Positions 7,497 through 16,414 of a DNA stretch of 64,000 bases are shown here, piece after piece; within the stretch, counting starts at the first letter, position 1, and each line of letters starts with the position of its first letter. A model generated the notes under the pieces. The model made no database searches, was not told where the DNA came from, and worked only from the letters and a program-made list of their open reading frames with translations. Made by a program: the position numbers and the translations under genes. The stretch spans positions 1-64,000 of the forward strand of contig NZ_BMQI01000008.1 in the NCBI RefSeq assembly GCF_014648035.1, given 5' to 3'. Origin of the DNA: Shewanella algicola (GTDB lineage: Bacteria > Pseudomonadota > Gammaproteobacteria > Enterobacterales > Shewanellaceae).

Positions 7497-10478
7497 ATGA
7501 AGCTTAATAAAATAAGTGCATTGTTTAGCAACTCTAAATTTAAAGCGACCAACATTACCATTTTTGGTGCAACGTTAACGGCAGTGTTAACAATGCCTGG
7601 CGCATTTGCTGCAGATGAAGAACAAACAGTAGAAGAAGTAGATACAAGCGAAATCGAAGTTATTGCGGTACGTGGTATCTTCGGTAGCTTAAAAGCAGCC
7701 AACTTACTAAAACGTACTGATGCCCGTATTGTTGATGCTATCGTTGCAGAAGATATTGGTAAATTACCAGATAACAATATTGCAGAAGCACTTCAACGTA
7801 TTACCGGTGTGTCAATCGAATCAGACTTTGGTGTCGGTGAGTCGGTGACCATTCGTGGTGTGTCTGAAAACTTAATATTACTTAATGGCCGCTCAACTGC
7901 TGGCCCTGGTCGTGGCGGTATTAGCCTTGATGACTTCCCTTCAAGCTTCTTAAAAACAGTTGAAGTCATTAAATCACCTACACCAGAAATGATCGAAGGT
8001 GCACTTGGCGGTACAGTTAATATGCAAACTGTACGTCCACTTGAACTTTCAGAACCGCTTATTGCCATCACGCTTGATGGCGAATATGCCGACAAAACAG
8101 AAAACGTTGCGCCTAACTTCACTGCAGCAATGGGTGATAACTGGGACTTAGGCGACAATGGTACCTTTGGTGCATCGGTTAACTTGTCATACCAAGATCG
8201 CGAACTACGTCGTGACGAATTCTTTAACAAAGTCACTTTAGAAGACGACATTGATATTGATGGTGACGGCACAGTCGATGTATCTGGCGGCCCTAACGGT
8301 AAATACTTACGCCGTACAGAAAGCACTGTTGAACAAAAAACCGAAGAGCGTGAACGTACTGCTTACGGTATTTCATTACAATGGGCACCGGCCAGCGAAG
8401 ATCTGAACGTTTATCTTGATATGAACGCAACTGAATTAGACGGTGGCCAAGCAGCCTACTCTATTCTTGACGTTGGTGGTTCAGTATCGCCACGTAGCGA
8501 CTCTTATTACGACAGTAATGGTCAGCTGCATAACTATGATTTAACCGGCGTGTTAACCATTCCTAAAACTTGGAGTGACTTCACCACCAGTGAATCAACA
8601 TCTCATGCGATTGGTGCAGAATGGGTTATTAACGACAACTTTGAAGTCTCTGGTGAATATTCAATTTCAAAATCAGAAGAGCGCCAAACAGCTTCAGAAT
8701 TTAACCTACGTCCTATTGAGCGTACTGAACCAACGTTAGACTTAGTCACTCACACCAGTACAGGTAGCTCAACCAGTGGAGATGGTATTCCATCATATGT
8801 ATTTGCTGACACTGGCATGCTAACCAATCCAGACAACCTGGTTTTCCGTGAGTTTTACCACAAAACGCTAGACACAGACAACGAAGAACAAGCGTTACGT
8901 TTTGACCTTAAAGTGAATGATATTGGTGTTGATTTTGTCACAGCATTTAAAGCAGGTGTTCGCTTTACCGACCGAGACTACACTGCAAACCGCTTTGACC
9001 TTAAGCCAAACGGTAACACCTTAAAAGATTCTTATAAAAGAGCCACCAACGAAGACGGTTTATACAGCCCTACTTGGATTGATAACGCCATTATCGCTGA
9101 CAGCTTTAAAACCATTAACATGGACAACTCTTTTGACCAAACAGGCATTGCCGGTCAAAACGACTTACTGACCTACAATGTTTACGATGCTGAACAACTA
9201 CAAGATGCTGAAGCAACTTATGCATTAGTTCAACAAATGTTAGCAGGTACCTCTTACGCGATGAACGGCTCATTAGCCGACAACATGGTCGAAGACACAG
9301 GTGCTTATAAAACGATTAATGAGAAAACCAGCGCAATCTACGCACAATTCCACTTAGACTTTGAAGACATCTCAGCGGTTGTGGGTGGTCGTTATATTCA
9401 AACTGAACTGGAATCAAGCATTGTAGATTCAGTGGATGCCAACGGAAACAAAGTACTTGATACCGGTAAAAATGATTATTCAGACTTTTTACCAAGCTTA
9501 AACGTGACCTATAGCTTGTCACAAGAAACCTTAATACGCTTTGCGGCGGCAAAAGTAATGCGTCGTGCTGACTTTGGTGAATTAAGCCCTGCACTGTCTA
9601 TCGATAACTCGTTAGTCACCGGTACTCAAGGTTCTTACCAATTAGATCCTTACCGCGTAACGCAATATGACTTATCAGTAGAACACTACTTTGGTGACGG
9701 CGGTATCTTATCTGCAGCACTATTCTACAAAGATGTTAAATCCTTCACTCAAACAGACAGTAGCTGTTTAGCCGACTCAAGCACTATCTCTGGCCAAAAC
9801 ACCACACAGTGGAACAACATCTGTTTGCTTAACACCGCAGGTGAAAGCCAAGGCGACATCATCAATGCAACTCAAGACCAGGGCTTAGCCTATGTTGATG
9901 CAGAAAAAGCAGCAGGCCGCACAGGTATTGTCATTGAAACTGACGTTAACGGCGGTAGCGGTGAAGTACGTGGTTTAGAGCTAGGTTACCAGCAACAGCT
10001 TGATTTCTTACCAGGTATCTGGTCAGGGTTAGGTGTTAATGCTAACTATACGTTTGCAGACAGTGAGCAACCAGACGGCAACGAATTGCTGAATATTTCA
10101 AAGCATACAGCAAACACGCAGATTTACTGGGAAGGCGAAGATTTACAACTACGTCTTGCATACAACTGGCGTGACCGTTACTTAGATGACCAAAGCACTA
10201 AGCGTGTACAAACTGTAGGTGCATTAGGTTACAACGTATTTAACCAAAATGACCCATCAGCTGATAACTACGACCCAACTGTAGGTAATAGTTACCGTGA
10301 AGCACGTGGCCAGTTCGATTTCTCTGTTAGCTATGACATCAACGAACACTTTACCGTTGTTGCCAACGCAGTAAACCTAACAGGTGAGCCAATTGAATAC
10401 ACCACAGAGCTTGGTTCAGTATGGGCTTACAGCGAAGCTGACCAACGTTACACACTAGGCGTTCGAGCTAAGTTCTAA
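7497..10478 (+). CDS. TonB-dependent outer-membrane receptor
   Basis: The 993-residue protein has a signal peptide ending GAFAADEE, a TonB-box-like segment IEVIAVRG (about residues 54-61), a plug domain (NIAEALQRITGVSIESDFG, VTIRGVSENLILLNGR, EGALGGTVNMQT) and a long beta-barrel ending in Phe (GVRAKF). The plug style matches the Xanthomonas/Caulobacter TonB-receptor subfamily that often imports carbohydrates or other organic compounds. An aspartate-rich loop (DIDIDGDGTVD) near residue 256 could bind calcium. The ATG at 7497 follows GGGGGG and is preferred over the upstream GTG. No hydrolase or transporter is adjacent, so the substrate is unknown. Confidence 0.92.
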   Translation: MKLNKISALFSNSKFKATNITIFGATLTAVLTMPGAFAADEEQTVEEVDTSEIEVIAVRGIFGSLKAANLLKRTDARIVDAIVAEDIGKLPDNNIAEALQRITGVSIESDFGVGESVTIRGVSENLILLNGRSTAGPGRGGISLDDFPSSFLKTVEVIKSPTPEMIEGALGGTVNMQTVRPLELSEPLIAITLDGEYADKTENVAPNFTAAMGDNWDLGDNGTFGASVNLSYQDRELRRDEFFNKVTLEDDIDIDGDGTVDVSGGPNGKYLRRTESTVEQKTEERERTAYGISLQWAPASEDLNVYLDMNATELDGGQAAYSILDVGGSVSPRSDSYYDSNGQLHNYDLTGVLTIPKTWSDFTTSESTSHAIGAEWVINDNFEVSGEYSISKSEERQTASEFNLRPIERTEPTLDLVTHTSTGSSTSGDGIPSYVFADTGMLTNPDNLVFREFYHKTLDTDNEEQALRFDLKVNDIGVDFVTAFKAGVRFTDRDYTANRFDLKPNGNTLKDSYKRATNEDGLYSPTWIDNAIIADSFKTINMDNSFDQTGIAGQNDLLTYNVYDAEQLQDAEATYALVQQMLAGTSYAMNGSLADNMVEDTGAYKTINEKTSAIYAQFHLDFEDISAVVGGRYIQTELESSIVDSVDANGNKVLDTGKNDYSDFLPSLNVTYSLSQETLIRFAAAKVMRRADFGELSPALSIDNSLVTGTQGSYQLDPYRVTQYDLSVEHYFGDGGILSAALFYKDVKSFTQTDSSCLADSSTISGQNTTQWNNICLLNTAGESQGDIINATQDQGLAYVDAEKAAGRTGIVIETDVNGGSGEVRGLELGYQQQLDFLPGIWSGLGVNANYTFADSEQPDGNELLNISKHTANTQIYWEGEDLQLRLAYNWRDRYLDDQSTKRVQTVGALGYNVFNQNDPSADNYDPTVGNSYREARGQFDFSVSYDINEHFTVVANAVNLTGEPIEYTTELGSVWAYSEADQRYTLGVRAKF

Positions 10479-10491
10479 TAGCCAACGACAT

Positions 10492-10521
10492 AAAGAGCCT
10501 ATCAAATTGATAGGCTCTTTT
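10492..10521 (+). terminator. Terminator of the TonB receptor
   Basis: AAAGAGCCTATCA pairs with TGATAGGCTCTTT with a tight loop, followed by T. Confidence 0.85.
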
Positions 10522-10962
10522 GATTAAGCCCTTTGGTGTTATTACGTCGTACTCTTGTTAATACACTTTAAGCTGAAAACAAACAGACAATACACCAAGA
10601 ATTAACCCAATAATTGAACGTTAATGAGTTATAAAACCCATAAATGATAACGCCTTAACCTTGTTGCCATACCCATAATATTTCAGTAATAAGTATGTAA
10701 AACAAACAAATATACTGCCCTATTAAGTTTGTCAGTCCAACCTGCAGTAATTGTTTGACAACCAACGCAAGGTCTATTACCATTTTGTAAGACAGCTTGG
10801 TAAGCAGGTCGATAATCCTGCCATTATACGGGTTCAAAAAATTCAAAATAACAAATTGCGATACCTGCGCCCTATGTCAACACACGCGCATAGCACGCCT
10901 CTTAAAGGCACAGCAATTTACAACACACAGTTAAGCAAAACCAATATATGTAGGAGTTACAA
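10522..10962. other. Intergenic region before the dehydrogenase
   Basis: No credible gene is seen. At 10729-10740 TTGTCAGTCCAA matches the receptor operator TTGTCATACCAA at 10 of 12 bases. The dehydrogenase has a clear ribosome binding site (GTAGGAG) at the right end. The promoter could not be fixed with confidence. Confidence 0.4.
10729..10740 (+). promoter_or_regulatory. Operator-like sequence related to the receptor operators
   Basis: TTGTCAGTCCAA differs by two bases from the sequence flanking the TonB-receptor promoter. It suggests, without proof, that receptor and dehydrogenase share a regulator. Confidence 0.3.
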
Positions 10963-11841
10963 ATGACAAAGCCAGTCATCGGATTTATCGGCCTTGGCCT
11001 TATGGGCGGCAACATGGTTGAGAACTTACAAAAAAGAGGTTATCAACTTAATGTAATGGACCTTAACAAAGACGCAGTAGCAACCTGTGTCGCTCGTGGC
11101 GCAAACACGGTTGCTTCAGCCAAAGAACTTGCCGAAGCAAGTGACATTGTTATGTTATGTCTTACCACCTCTGCAGTGGTTGAAAAAATTGTATATGGCG
11201 ACGACGGCATTCTAGCGGGTATTAAAGAAGGCGCTGTACTTGTTGATTTTGGTACTTCAATTCCATCTTCAACTCGTAAAATCGGTGCTGATTTAGCTGC
11301 TAAAGGCGCAGGCATGATCGACGCCCCACTCGGCCGTACTCCAGCTCACGCAAAAGACGGTTTATTAAACATCATGGCCGCTGGCGACATGGACACCTTT
11401 AACAAGGTAAAACCTGTGCTTGATGAGCAAGGCGAAAATGTATTCCACCTAGGCGCATTAGGCGCTGGCCACACCACTAAGTTAATCAATAACTTTATGG
11501 GTATGACTACAGTGTGTGCTATGTCACAAGCCTTTGCTGTCGCAGAGCTTGCCGGTGTTGACCGCGCACAATTGTTCGACATCATGTCAGCGGGTCCATC
11601 TAACTCACCGTTTATGAAGTTTTGTAAAAACTACGCCGTTGATGGTGTAAGCGACTTAGGCTTCTCTATTGCTAACGCCAATAAAGATTTAGGCTACTTC
11701 TTAAAAATGGTAGAAGACTTAGGCACTCAATCTAAGATTGCCGAAGGTTCATCTGCTAACTTACAAGCCGCATTTGATGCTGGTTTAGGTAACGGCAACG
11801 TACCAGAAATCTTCGACTACTTTGTTAAGCTAGCAAAATAG
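10963..11841 (+). CDS. NAD(P)-dependent beta-hydroxyacid dehydrogenase, YihU-like
   Basis: The 292-residue protein has an N-terminal Rossmann motif GFIGLGLMGGNM and the helical C-domain with the catalytic lysine in GAGHTTKLINNFM, the design of 3-hydroxyisobutyrate dehydrogenases. The substrate motif reads DAPLGRTPAHA rather than the usual D-P-V-S-G-G. The GRT form is also found in YihU (sulfolactaldehyde / succinic semialdehyde reductase), so a small aldehyde acid is a likely substrate. It has its own terminator. The related sequence at 10729 links it loosely to the TonB receptor. The exact substrate is unknown. Confidence 0.85.
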   Translation: MTKPVIGFIGLGLMGGNMVENLQKRGYQLNVMDLNKDAVATCVARGANTVASAKELAEASDIVMLCLTTSAVVEKIVYGDDGILAGIKEGAVLVDFGTSIPSSTRKIGADLAAKGAGMIDAPLGRTPAHAKDGLLNIMAAGDMDTFNKVKPVLDEQGENVFHLGALGAGHTTKLINNFMGMTTVCAMSQAFAVAELAGVDRAQLFDIMSAGPSNSPFMKFCKNYAVDGVSDLGFSIANANKDLGYFLKMVEDLGTQSKIAEGSSANLQAAFDAGLGNGNVPEIFDYFVKLAK

Positions 11842-11884
11842 TCATATTGCATCGCCCGATAAGGGCTTTATAAATGCAACATTT

Positions 11885-11914
11885 AAAAGGTCTTCGTAAT
11901 GAAGACCTTTTTTA
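11885..11914 (+). terminator. Terminator of the dehydrogenase
   Basis: AAAAGGTCTTC (11885-11895) pairs with GAAGACCTTTT (11901-11911), followed by TTT. Confidence 0.87.
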
Positions 11915-12160
11915 TCATCAAAATAAGTCGGATACTCAGCTATGCAGATTACATTTTATTCACATAAAAACGATGTAAACTTAAGCCATCTAAAACGTAA
12001 AGATGTTAGCCGAATCTGTCACAACACACATTCTTAAAAAACATAAGCCCTATCAACGATATTTATCATTTAACGACACTTTTTGTGGTCGTCAATCTGG
12101 TCAGCATAATCAATACACGGTATGGTTACACCAAACCAGAATACTGATATCGGACTTTGA
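11915..12160. other. Upstream region of the accessory cassette
   Basis: A 71-codon frame (12003-12218) runs across the start of the next gene in another frame, but it lacks a ribosome binding site and family features. No other structure is recognised. Confidence 0.35.
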
Positions 12161-12763
12161 TTGTTTACCTACAATATCAATGGCAAAGCCAGCCGCCACT
12201 TTACTTATGCAGACCTAATAAACTGCGGCAATACGGCACAATTGCATCAAATTGAAAACTTACCTAAACAACCTGAAACCTGGCGCGCACTCAGTGCATT
12301 GGCGACAAGAATACTCGACCCAATCGTCGACCAATTTGGGCCAATTAACTTAACCTACGGATTTTGCTCACCAGAGCTTGCACGGTTAATCGCTAAAAAT
12401 CCTAACCCGCACATCGCCCCAAAGCTCGACCAACATTGCGCCCACGAACTCAATATCAAGCAAGCCATCATTTGCTCACGCCTAGGCGCCGCATGCGACT
12501 TCACCGTGCTCAATAAACCCGATGGTACACCAAACAATACAACAGTCGACATGCAACAGGTAGCACTGTGGATTTGCCAAAATCTTAAGTTTGATCGCCT
12601 CTATTACTACGGCAAACACCGACCACTGCATATCAGCTTTGGACCACAACAAAACCAGTTTTTACAAACCATGAAAACCAACCCAGACACTGGCCACCGA
12701 GTGCCATCAAAAAAAGGCCGAGGGCCAACCGCAATCAGTGTGATTGAACAGGTTGATTATTGA
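12161..12763 (+). CDS. M15 peptidase-like protein of unknown function
   Basis: The 200-residue protein begins with TTG at 12161; an in-frame TGA lies directly before it. The segments LTYGFCS, DQHCAHE, CSRLGAACDFTV and RPLHISFG follow the order of the D-Ala-D-Ala carboxypeptidase / hedgehog (M15) fold. In active M15 enzymes the CSRLGAACDF segment usually has a zinc-binding His where this one has Arg, while the Asp and the later His (LHISF) are kept, so peptidase activity is doubtful. There is no signal peptide, so it should be cytoplasmic. It is the first gene of a cassette with a methyltransferase and a PLD-helicase. Confidence 0.6.
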   Translation: MFTYNINGKASRHFTYADLINCGNTAQLHQIENLPKQPETWRALSALATRILDPIVDQFGPINLTYGFCSPELARLIAKNPNPHIAPKLDQHCAHELNIKQAIICSRLGAACDFTVLNKPDGTPNNTTVDMQQVALWICQNLKFDRLYYYGKHRPLHISFGPQQNQFLQTMKTNPDTGHRVPSKKGRGPTAISVIEQVDY

Positions 12764-12815
12764 TTTTGGTTGGATTCGTCCCTAGTTTGAATACAAACTA
12801 AATACTTGAGACAGC

Positions 12816-12821
12816 TATAAT
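12816..12821 (+). promoter_or_regulatory. -10 element before the methyltransferase
   Basis: A perfect TATAAT lies 41 bp before the ATG at 12862. No good -35 box is visible. It suggests that the methyltransferase-helicase pair has its own promoter. Confidence 0.4.
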
Positions 12822-12861
12822 TTATCGATAAACTCACATCAGAATAAATATAGGATGAGTT

Positions 12862-13449
12862 ATGTCTACCATCGAGTTTTACAATCAACATTCCCAAGCC
12901 TTTTTTGACTCAACTGTTAATGCTGATGTCAGTGAACTTTATCAAACATTTGTCAGTCAATTACCGGTTAATGCTCGTGTTTTAGATGCGGGTTGTGGTT
13001 CTGGACGAGACAGCAAAGCCTTTATTGATATGGGTTACCGAGTCATGGCGATTGATGCAAGTGCAGAATTAGCTAAAACGGCCTCAGAATACATAGGCCA
13101 AACGGTAGCAGTATGCACCTTTGATGATATTGACCTCTCCCATAAATTTGACGGTATTTGGGCTTGCGCTTCTTTACTTCATGTTGAAGCAAACGCCCTA
13201 CCCAAAACCTTTGCCAAGTTAGCCAGCACACTGGTACCCAATGGCGTATTTTATTGCTCTTTCAAATATGGTGTACAAGAACGAACTCATAATGGCCGTT
13301 TTTTTGCTGATGCCGATGAGTCTTTGCTTGAGCAATGGATACAAGGTTCAGGTTTGACGTGCAAACATACCTGGGTGACTACAGATGTACGCCCAGATCG
13401 CGCAAACGAAAAGTGGCTAAATGCCATTCTTATTAAGACCTCAAAGTAG
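12862..13449 (+). CDS. Class I SAM-dependent methyltransferase
   Basis: The 195-residue protein has motif I VLDAGCGSGRDSKAF (about residue 38), the acidic end of strand 2 (VMAIDAS) and motif WACASLLHVE, the TehB/UbiE-like small-molecule layout. It lacks the DPPY or PC motifs of DNA methyltransferases, so it is not a standard modification enzyme. TAGGATGAG serves as ribosome binding site. It ends 9 bp before the PLD-helicase, so the two are surely co-transcribed. The substrate is unknown; the context suggests a role tied to nucleic acid metabolism or defence. Confidence 0.8.
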   Translation: MSTIEFYNQHSQAFFDSTVNADVSELYQTFVSQLPVNARVLDAGCGSGRDSKAFIDMGYRVMAIDASAELAKTASEYIGQTVAVCTFDDIDLSHKFDGIWACASLLHVEANALPKTFAKLASTLVPNGVFYCSFKYGVQERTHNGRFFADADESLLEQWIQGSGLTCKHTWVTTDVRPDRANEKWLNAILIKTSK

Positions 13450-13458
13450 AGAAACGTC

Positions 13459-16314
13459 ATGAAGTTAGCAGAAGGACCTGTATTAACTAGCGGTGGTTTT
13501 GATGACCCGTTTTTACCTAAGTTATTGCAAGCGATAAACCGAGCAAGCAATATTGAAATCTCGGTTTCTTTTATTCAACGTTCTGGGCTGGATTTAATCT
13601 TTGATGCGTTATCAGATGCCTTAGATCGCCAAGCCAGTATTGATATTGTCACCTCTGACTACCTTTGTATTACCGATCCCGTAGCATTACGTCACCTGAT
13701 GATTTTGCAATCTCGCGGCGCTAAAACTAAAATATTCACCTGTAAAAGCGGCCAAAGCTTTCACATGAAAACCTACATTTTTGTTCAACAACACAGCGAT
13801 AAAAATGATACCGGTTGTGCGTATGTGGGCTCAAACAACATCAGCAAGGCCGCGTTTACCCATGCGTTCGAGTGGTGTTTGCGTCATGACTTAGTTGAAA
13901 ATCAAGACCCCAGCGAATTTATCTATATTCGCCAGCAATTTTTGCAGATTTTTAATCATCAGCAATCGATGCATCTTACTGATGATTTTATCAATCGTTA
14001 TGCCGAAAAACGCAAAGTGGTTAAGCCGCCGCTTGCAATCGTTAATGAAGTTGAACCAGAAGAACCTGCACCCAATTTTGCTCAGCAAGAAGCTTTATCA
14101 GCCCTTGCCAACACACGCTTAGCATTGCAATCCAAAGGTTTGGTGGTTTTAGCCACTGGCATGGGAAAAACATGGTTAGCGGCATTCGATGTACAGCAAT
14201 TTAACGCCCGTAAAGTACTCTTTGTTGCACACCGAGAAGAAATATTACTGCAGGCAGAGCGCACGTTTAAGACATTGTTACCTAAACTTATTAGCGGCCA
14301 TTTTAATGCCAAAACCAAAGTTGTTGATGCCGATATTGTGTTTGCATCGATTCAAACATTAGGTCAGCAAACACACCTCAATCAGGTGAACCCAAATCAT
14401 TTTGATTATGTCATTGTCGATGAATTTCATCATGCCGGTGCCAGCAGTTACCAATCATTATTAAACCACTTTACCCCGCAGTTTTTATTAGGCTTAACCG
14501 CCACGCCTGAGCGTACAGATCAGGCGGATATTCTTTCCCTGTGTGATAACAATTTAGTTTACGAAAAGAACATTATTGATGGTATTGAGCTTGGTATCTT
14601 GGTGCCATTTCAATATCAAGGCATTAATGATGACACGGTTAATTATCAAGACTTACCTTGGCGAAACGGCAAGTTTGATCCCAAAGCTCTCGAAAACCAA
14701 TTTGCCACCGAAAAACGTGCCAAGCATGTTTTTGGCCATTGGCAAAAACACAAACAACAACGCACTTTAGCGTTTTGTGTATCAAAAGCGCATGCAGATT
14801 ATATGGCCAACTGGTTTTCACACCGAGGTATTAATGCGGTTTCGGTACACAGTGGCTCTGACGTAAGACGCGCAGAAGCCTTGAGCTTGTTAGAATCAGG
14901 CAAAATTGATGTGATTTTTTCAGTCGATTTATTCAATGAAGGTACCGACTTACCTTCAATTGATACCATTTTGATCCTGCGCCCTACTGAATCAAAAATC
15001 TTATTTTTACAGCAATTAGGTCGAGGTTTGCGTTCCTCGCCTGAAACCAATAAAAAGTTTGTATCGGTTATCGACTTTATTGGTAATCACATCAGCTTTT
15101 TGAATCGTCCAATGGCGTTATTGCAAGCTTCTGATCATAAGCAGGCGATTGCACGTTTAAACAATCCCAAATTAAACCACCAGTGTTTGATTAATATTGA
15201 CCCTGAATTAATCAATTTTTGGCAGCAATTGAAGCTGGATTACACCAAAGCAGATCAACAATATCAATTACTCAAAGACGAGTTAGGCCATCGTCCTACC
15301 GCTACAGAGTTTTATCATAGCGGCTACGCTTGGAATAAAATGACCAAGCAATTTGGTAGTTGGTTTGAGCTAGTTATCAGCCAAGATCCACAAGATAGTC
15401 AATTGAAAACACTCACACCTTACTTGACATTGTTAAGTCGCGGTGTTGAAAAAACCTCAATGACTAAATGCTTCAAAGCAATATTACTTGAAGCGTTTAT
15501 TGAGCTAAACGGTTTACGCACACCACCGAGTATCGACGCACTTTGTATCAAGAGTTGGCAAGTTTTTAAACGTTATCCAAAATTGTGGGATTTAGATATA
15601 AAAGACACAGAAATTCAAAAAGTCGATTCAAACTCATCAGAATGGCGAAAATATTGGTTAAAAAATCCTTTCAAAGCATTTTTGAGTAAAAATAAAACAG
15701 ATAATCAAGCTTGGTTTAAAATAGAAAAAGATTGTTTTTATCTAAATATTGAACTAATTGAGAATGATATCGAAACGGTTTCAAGCATGATCAAGGAGTT
15801 AGTGGACTATCGACTAGCTGAATATATCAATCGAAAATCACCAGCAGCGGTACACCAATTACCTGTTGAGCAACCGCAACACACGTTAATGCATTTTTAC
15901 CCTGACTTAAAAATTGCTTGCGGTCATTTTAAAACGGGTACTGATGAAAGTAGAGAAACCCTCAAGTTAAATTCGAGTTTTATTAGGCTCGATCCAGCCA
16001 TTCACTTTATCGCCCAAGCCAGTGGCAACTCAATGAATGGCGGCAAGAACCCCATTCACGATGGTGATTTATTATTACTTGAACGAGTTACTCCAACGAA
16101 TGCTGGTTCGATTACTGGTAAAATCATGGCTATTGAGATACAGGATGACGCAGGAGACAACCAATACTTACTGCGAAAAGTGAGTAAATTGCCAAATGGT
16201 CAATACCAGCTCAATGCACATAACCTTGACTATAACCCCATGATTGCCAATGAAAGCATGGTTACGTTTGCGCGTTTAAAGCAAGTGTTAGATGAAGCTG
16301 ATTTTGTTGAATAA
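13459..16314 (+). CDS. PLD-like / SF2 helicase / LexA-S24-like fusion protein
   Basis: The 951-residue protein has four parts. Residues 1-170 are phospholipase D-like (HMKTYIF at about 104, GSNNIS at about 125), the single-HKD nuclease fold. Residues about 205-560 are a DEAD/ResIII superfamily 2 helicase: ATGMGKTW (Walker A, about 230), DEFHHAG (motif II, about 321), GLTATPERTD, and QQLGRGLR (motif VI, about 519). Residues about 590-810 resemble the DUF3427-like C-region of such helicases. Residues about 815-951 are LexA/S24 peptidase-like, with Ser in GNSMNGG (about 858) and Lys in LLRKVSK (about 905), the right order for the Ser-Lys dyad. The combination suggests DNA-damage or invader sensing, but the function is not established. 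Confidence 0.85.
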   Translation: MKLAEGPVLTSGGFDDPFLPKLLQAINRASNIEISVSFIQRSGLDLIFDALSDALDRQASIDIVTSDYLCITDPVALRHLMILQSRGAKTKIFTCKSGQSFHMKTYIFVQQHSDKNDTGCAYVGSNNISKAAFTHAFEWCLRHDLVENQDPSEFIYIRQQFLQIFNHQQSMHLTDDFINRYAEKRKVVKPPLAIVNEVEPEEPAPNFAQQEALSALANTRLALQSKGLVVLATGMGKTWLAAFDVQQFNARKVLFVAHREEILLQAERTFKTLLPKLISGHFNAKTKVVDADIVFASIQTLGQQTHLNQVNPNHFDYVIVDEFHHAGASSYQSLLNHFTPQFLLGLTATPERTDQADILSLCDNNLVYEKNIIDGIELGILVPFQYQGINDDTVNYQDLPWRNGKFDPKALENQFATEKRAKHVFGHWQKHKQQRTLAFCVSKAHADYMANWFSHRGINAVSVHSGSDVRRAEALSLLESGKIDVIFSVDLFNEGTDLPSIDTILILRPTESKILFLQQLGRGLRSSPETNKKFVSVIDFIGNHISFLNRPMALLQASDHKQAIARLNNPKLNHQCLINIDPELINFWQQLKLDYTKADQQYQLLKDELGHRPTATEFYHSGYAWNKMTKQFGSWFELVISQDPQDSQLKTLTPYLTLLSRGVEKTSMTKCFKAILLEAFIELNGLRTPPSIDALCIKSWQVFKRYPKLWDLDIKDTEIQKVDSNSSEWRKYWLKNPFKAFLSKNKTDNQAWFKIEKDCFYLNIELIENDIETVSSMIKELVDYRLAEYINRKSPAAVHQLPVEQPQHTLMHFYPDLKIACGHFKTGTDESRETLKLNSSFIRLDPAIHFIAQASGNSMNGGKNPIHDGDLLLLERVTPTNAGSITGKIMAIEIQDDAGDNQYLLRKVSKLPNGQYQLNAHNLDYNPMIANESMVTFARLKQVLDEADFVE

Positions 16315-16332
16315 CAAAGTCAGCTAACCAGT

Positions 16333-16397
16333 GATAAGTAATACCATTTAATCTTGTGATTAATTGTCCACTTATCTCTTGTTACTTATCTCTTGTT
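16333..16397. repeat. Tandem repeat and hairpin at the cassette end
   Basis: ACTTATCTCTTGTT occurs twice back to back (16370-16383, 16384-16397). GATAAGTAA (16333-16341) is the reverse complement of TTACTTATC (16382-16390). The block lies between convergent genes and may act as a weak bidirectional terminator or mark a recombination joint. Confidence 0.45.
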
Positions 16398-16414
16398 ACT
16401 TTAGTACCAGCCGC

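Noticed and set aside
10751..10966. 71-codon plus-strand frame before the dehydrogenase
   Set aside because: It lacks a ribosome binding site and runs into the start of the real gene; composition is that of intergenic DNA.
12003..12218. 71-codon frame before the M15-like gene
   Set aside because: No ribosome binding site, no family features, and it overlaps the better-supported gene at 12161 in another frame.
12862..16314. Classical restriction-modification system
   Set aside because: The methyltransferase has a small-molecule motif (ACASLLHVE) and no DPPY or PC motif of DNA methyltransferases, and no specificity subunit is present.
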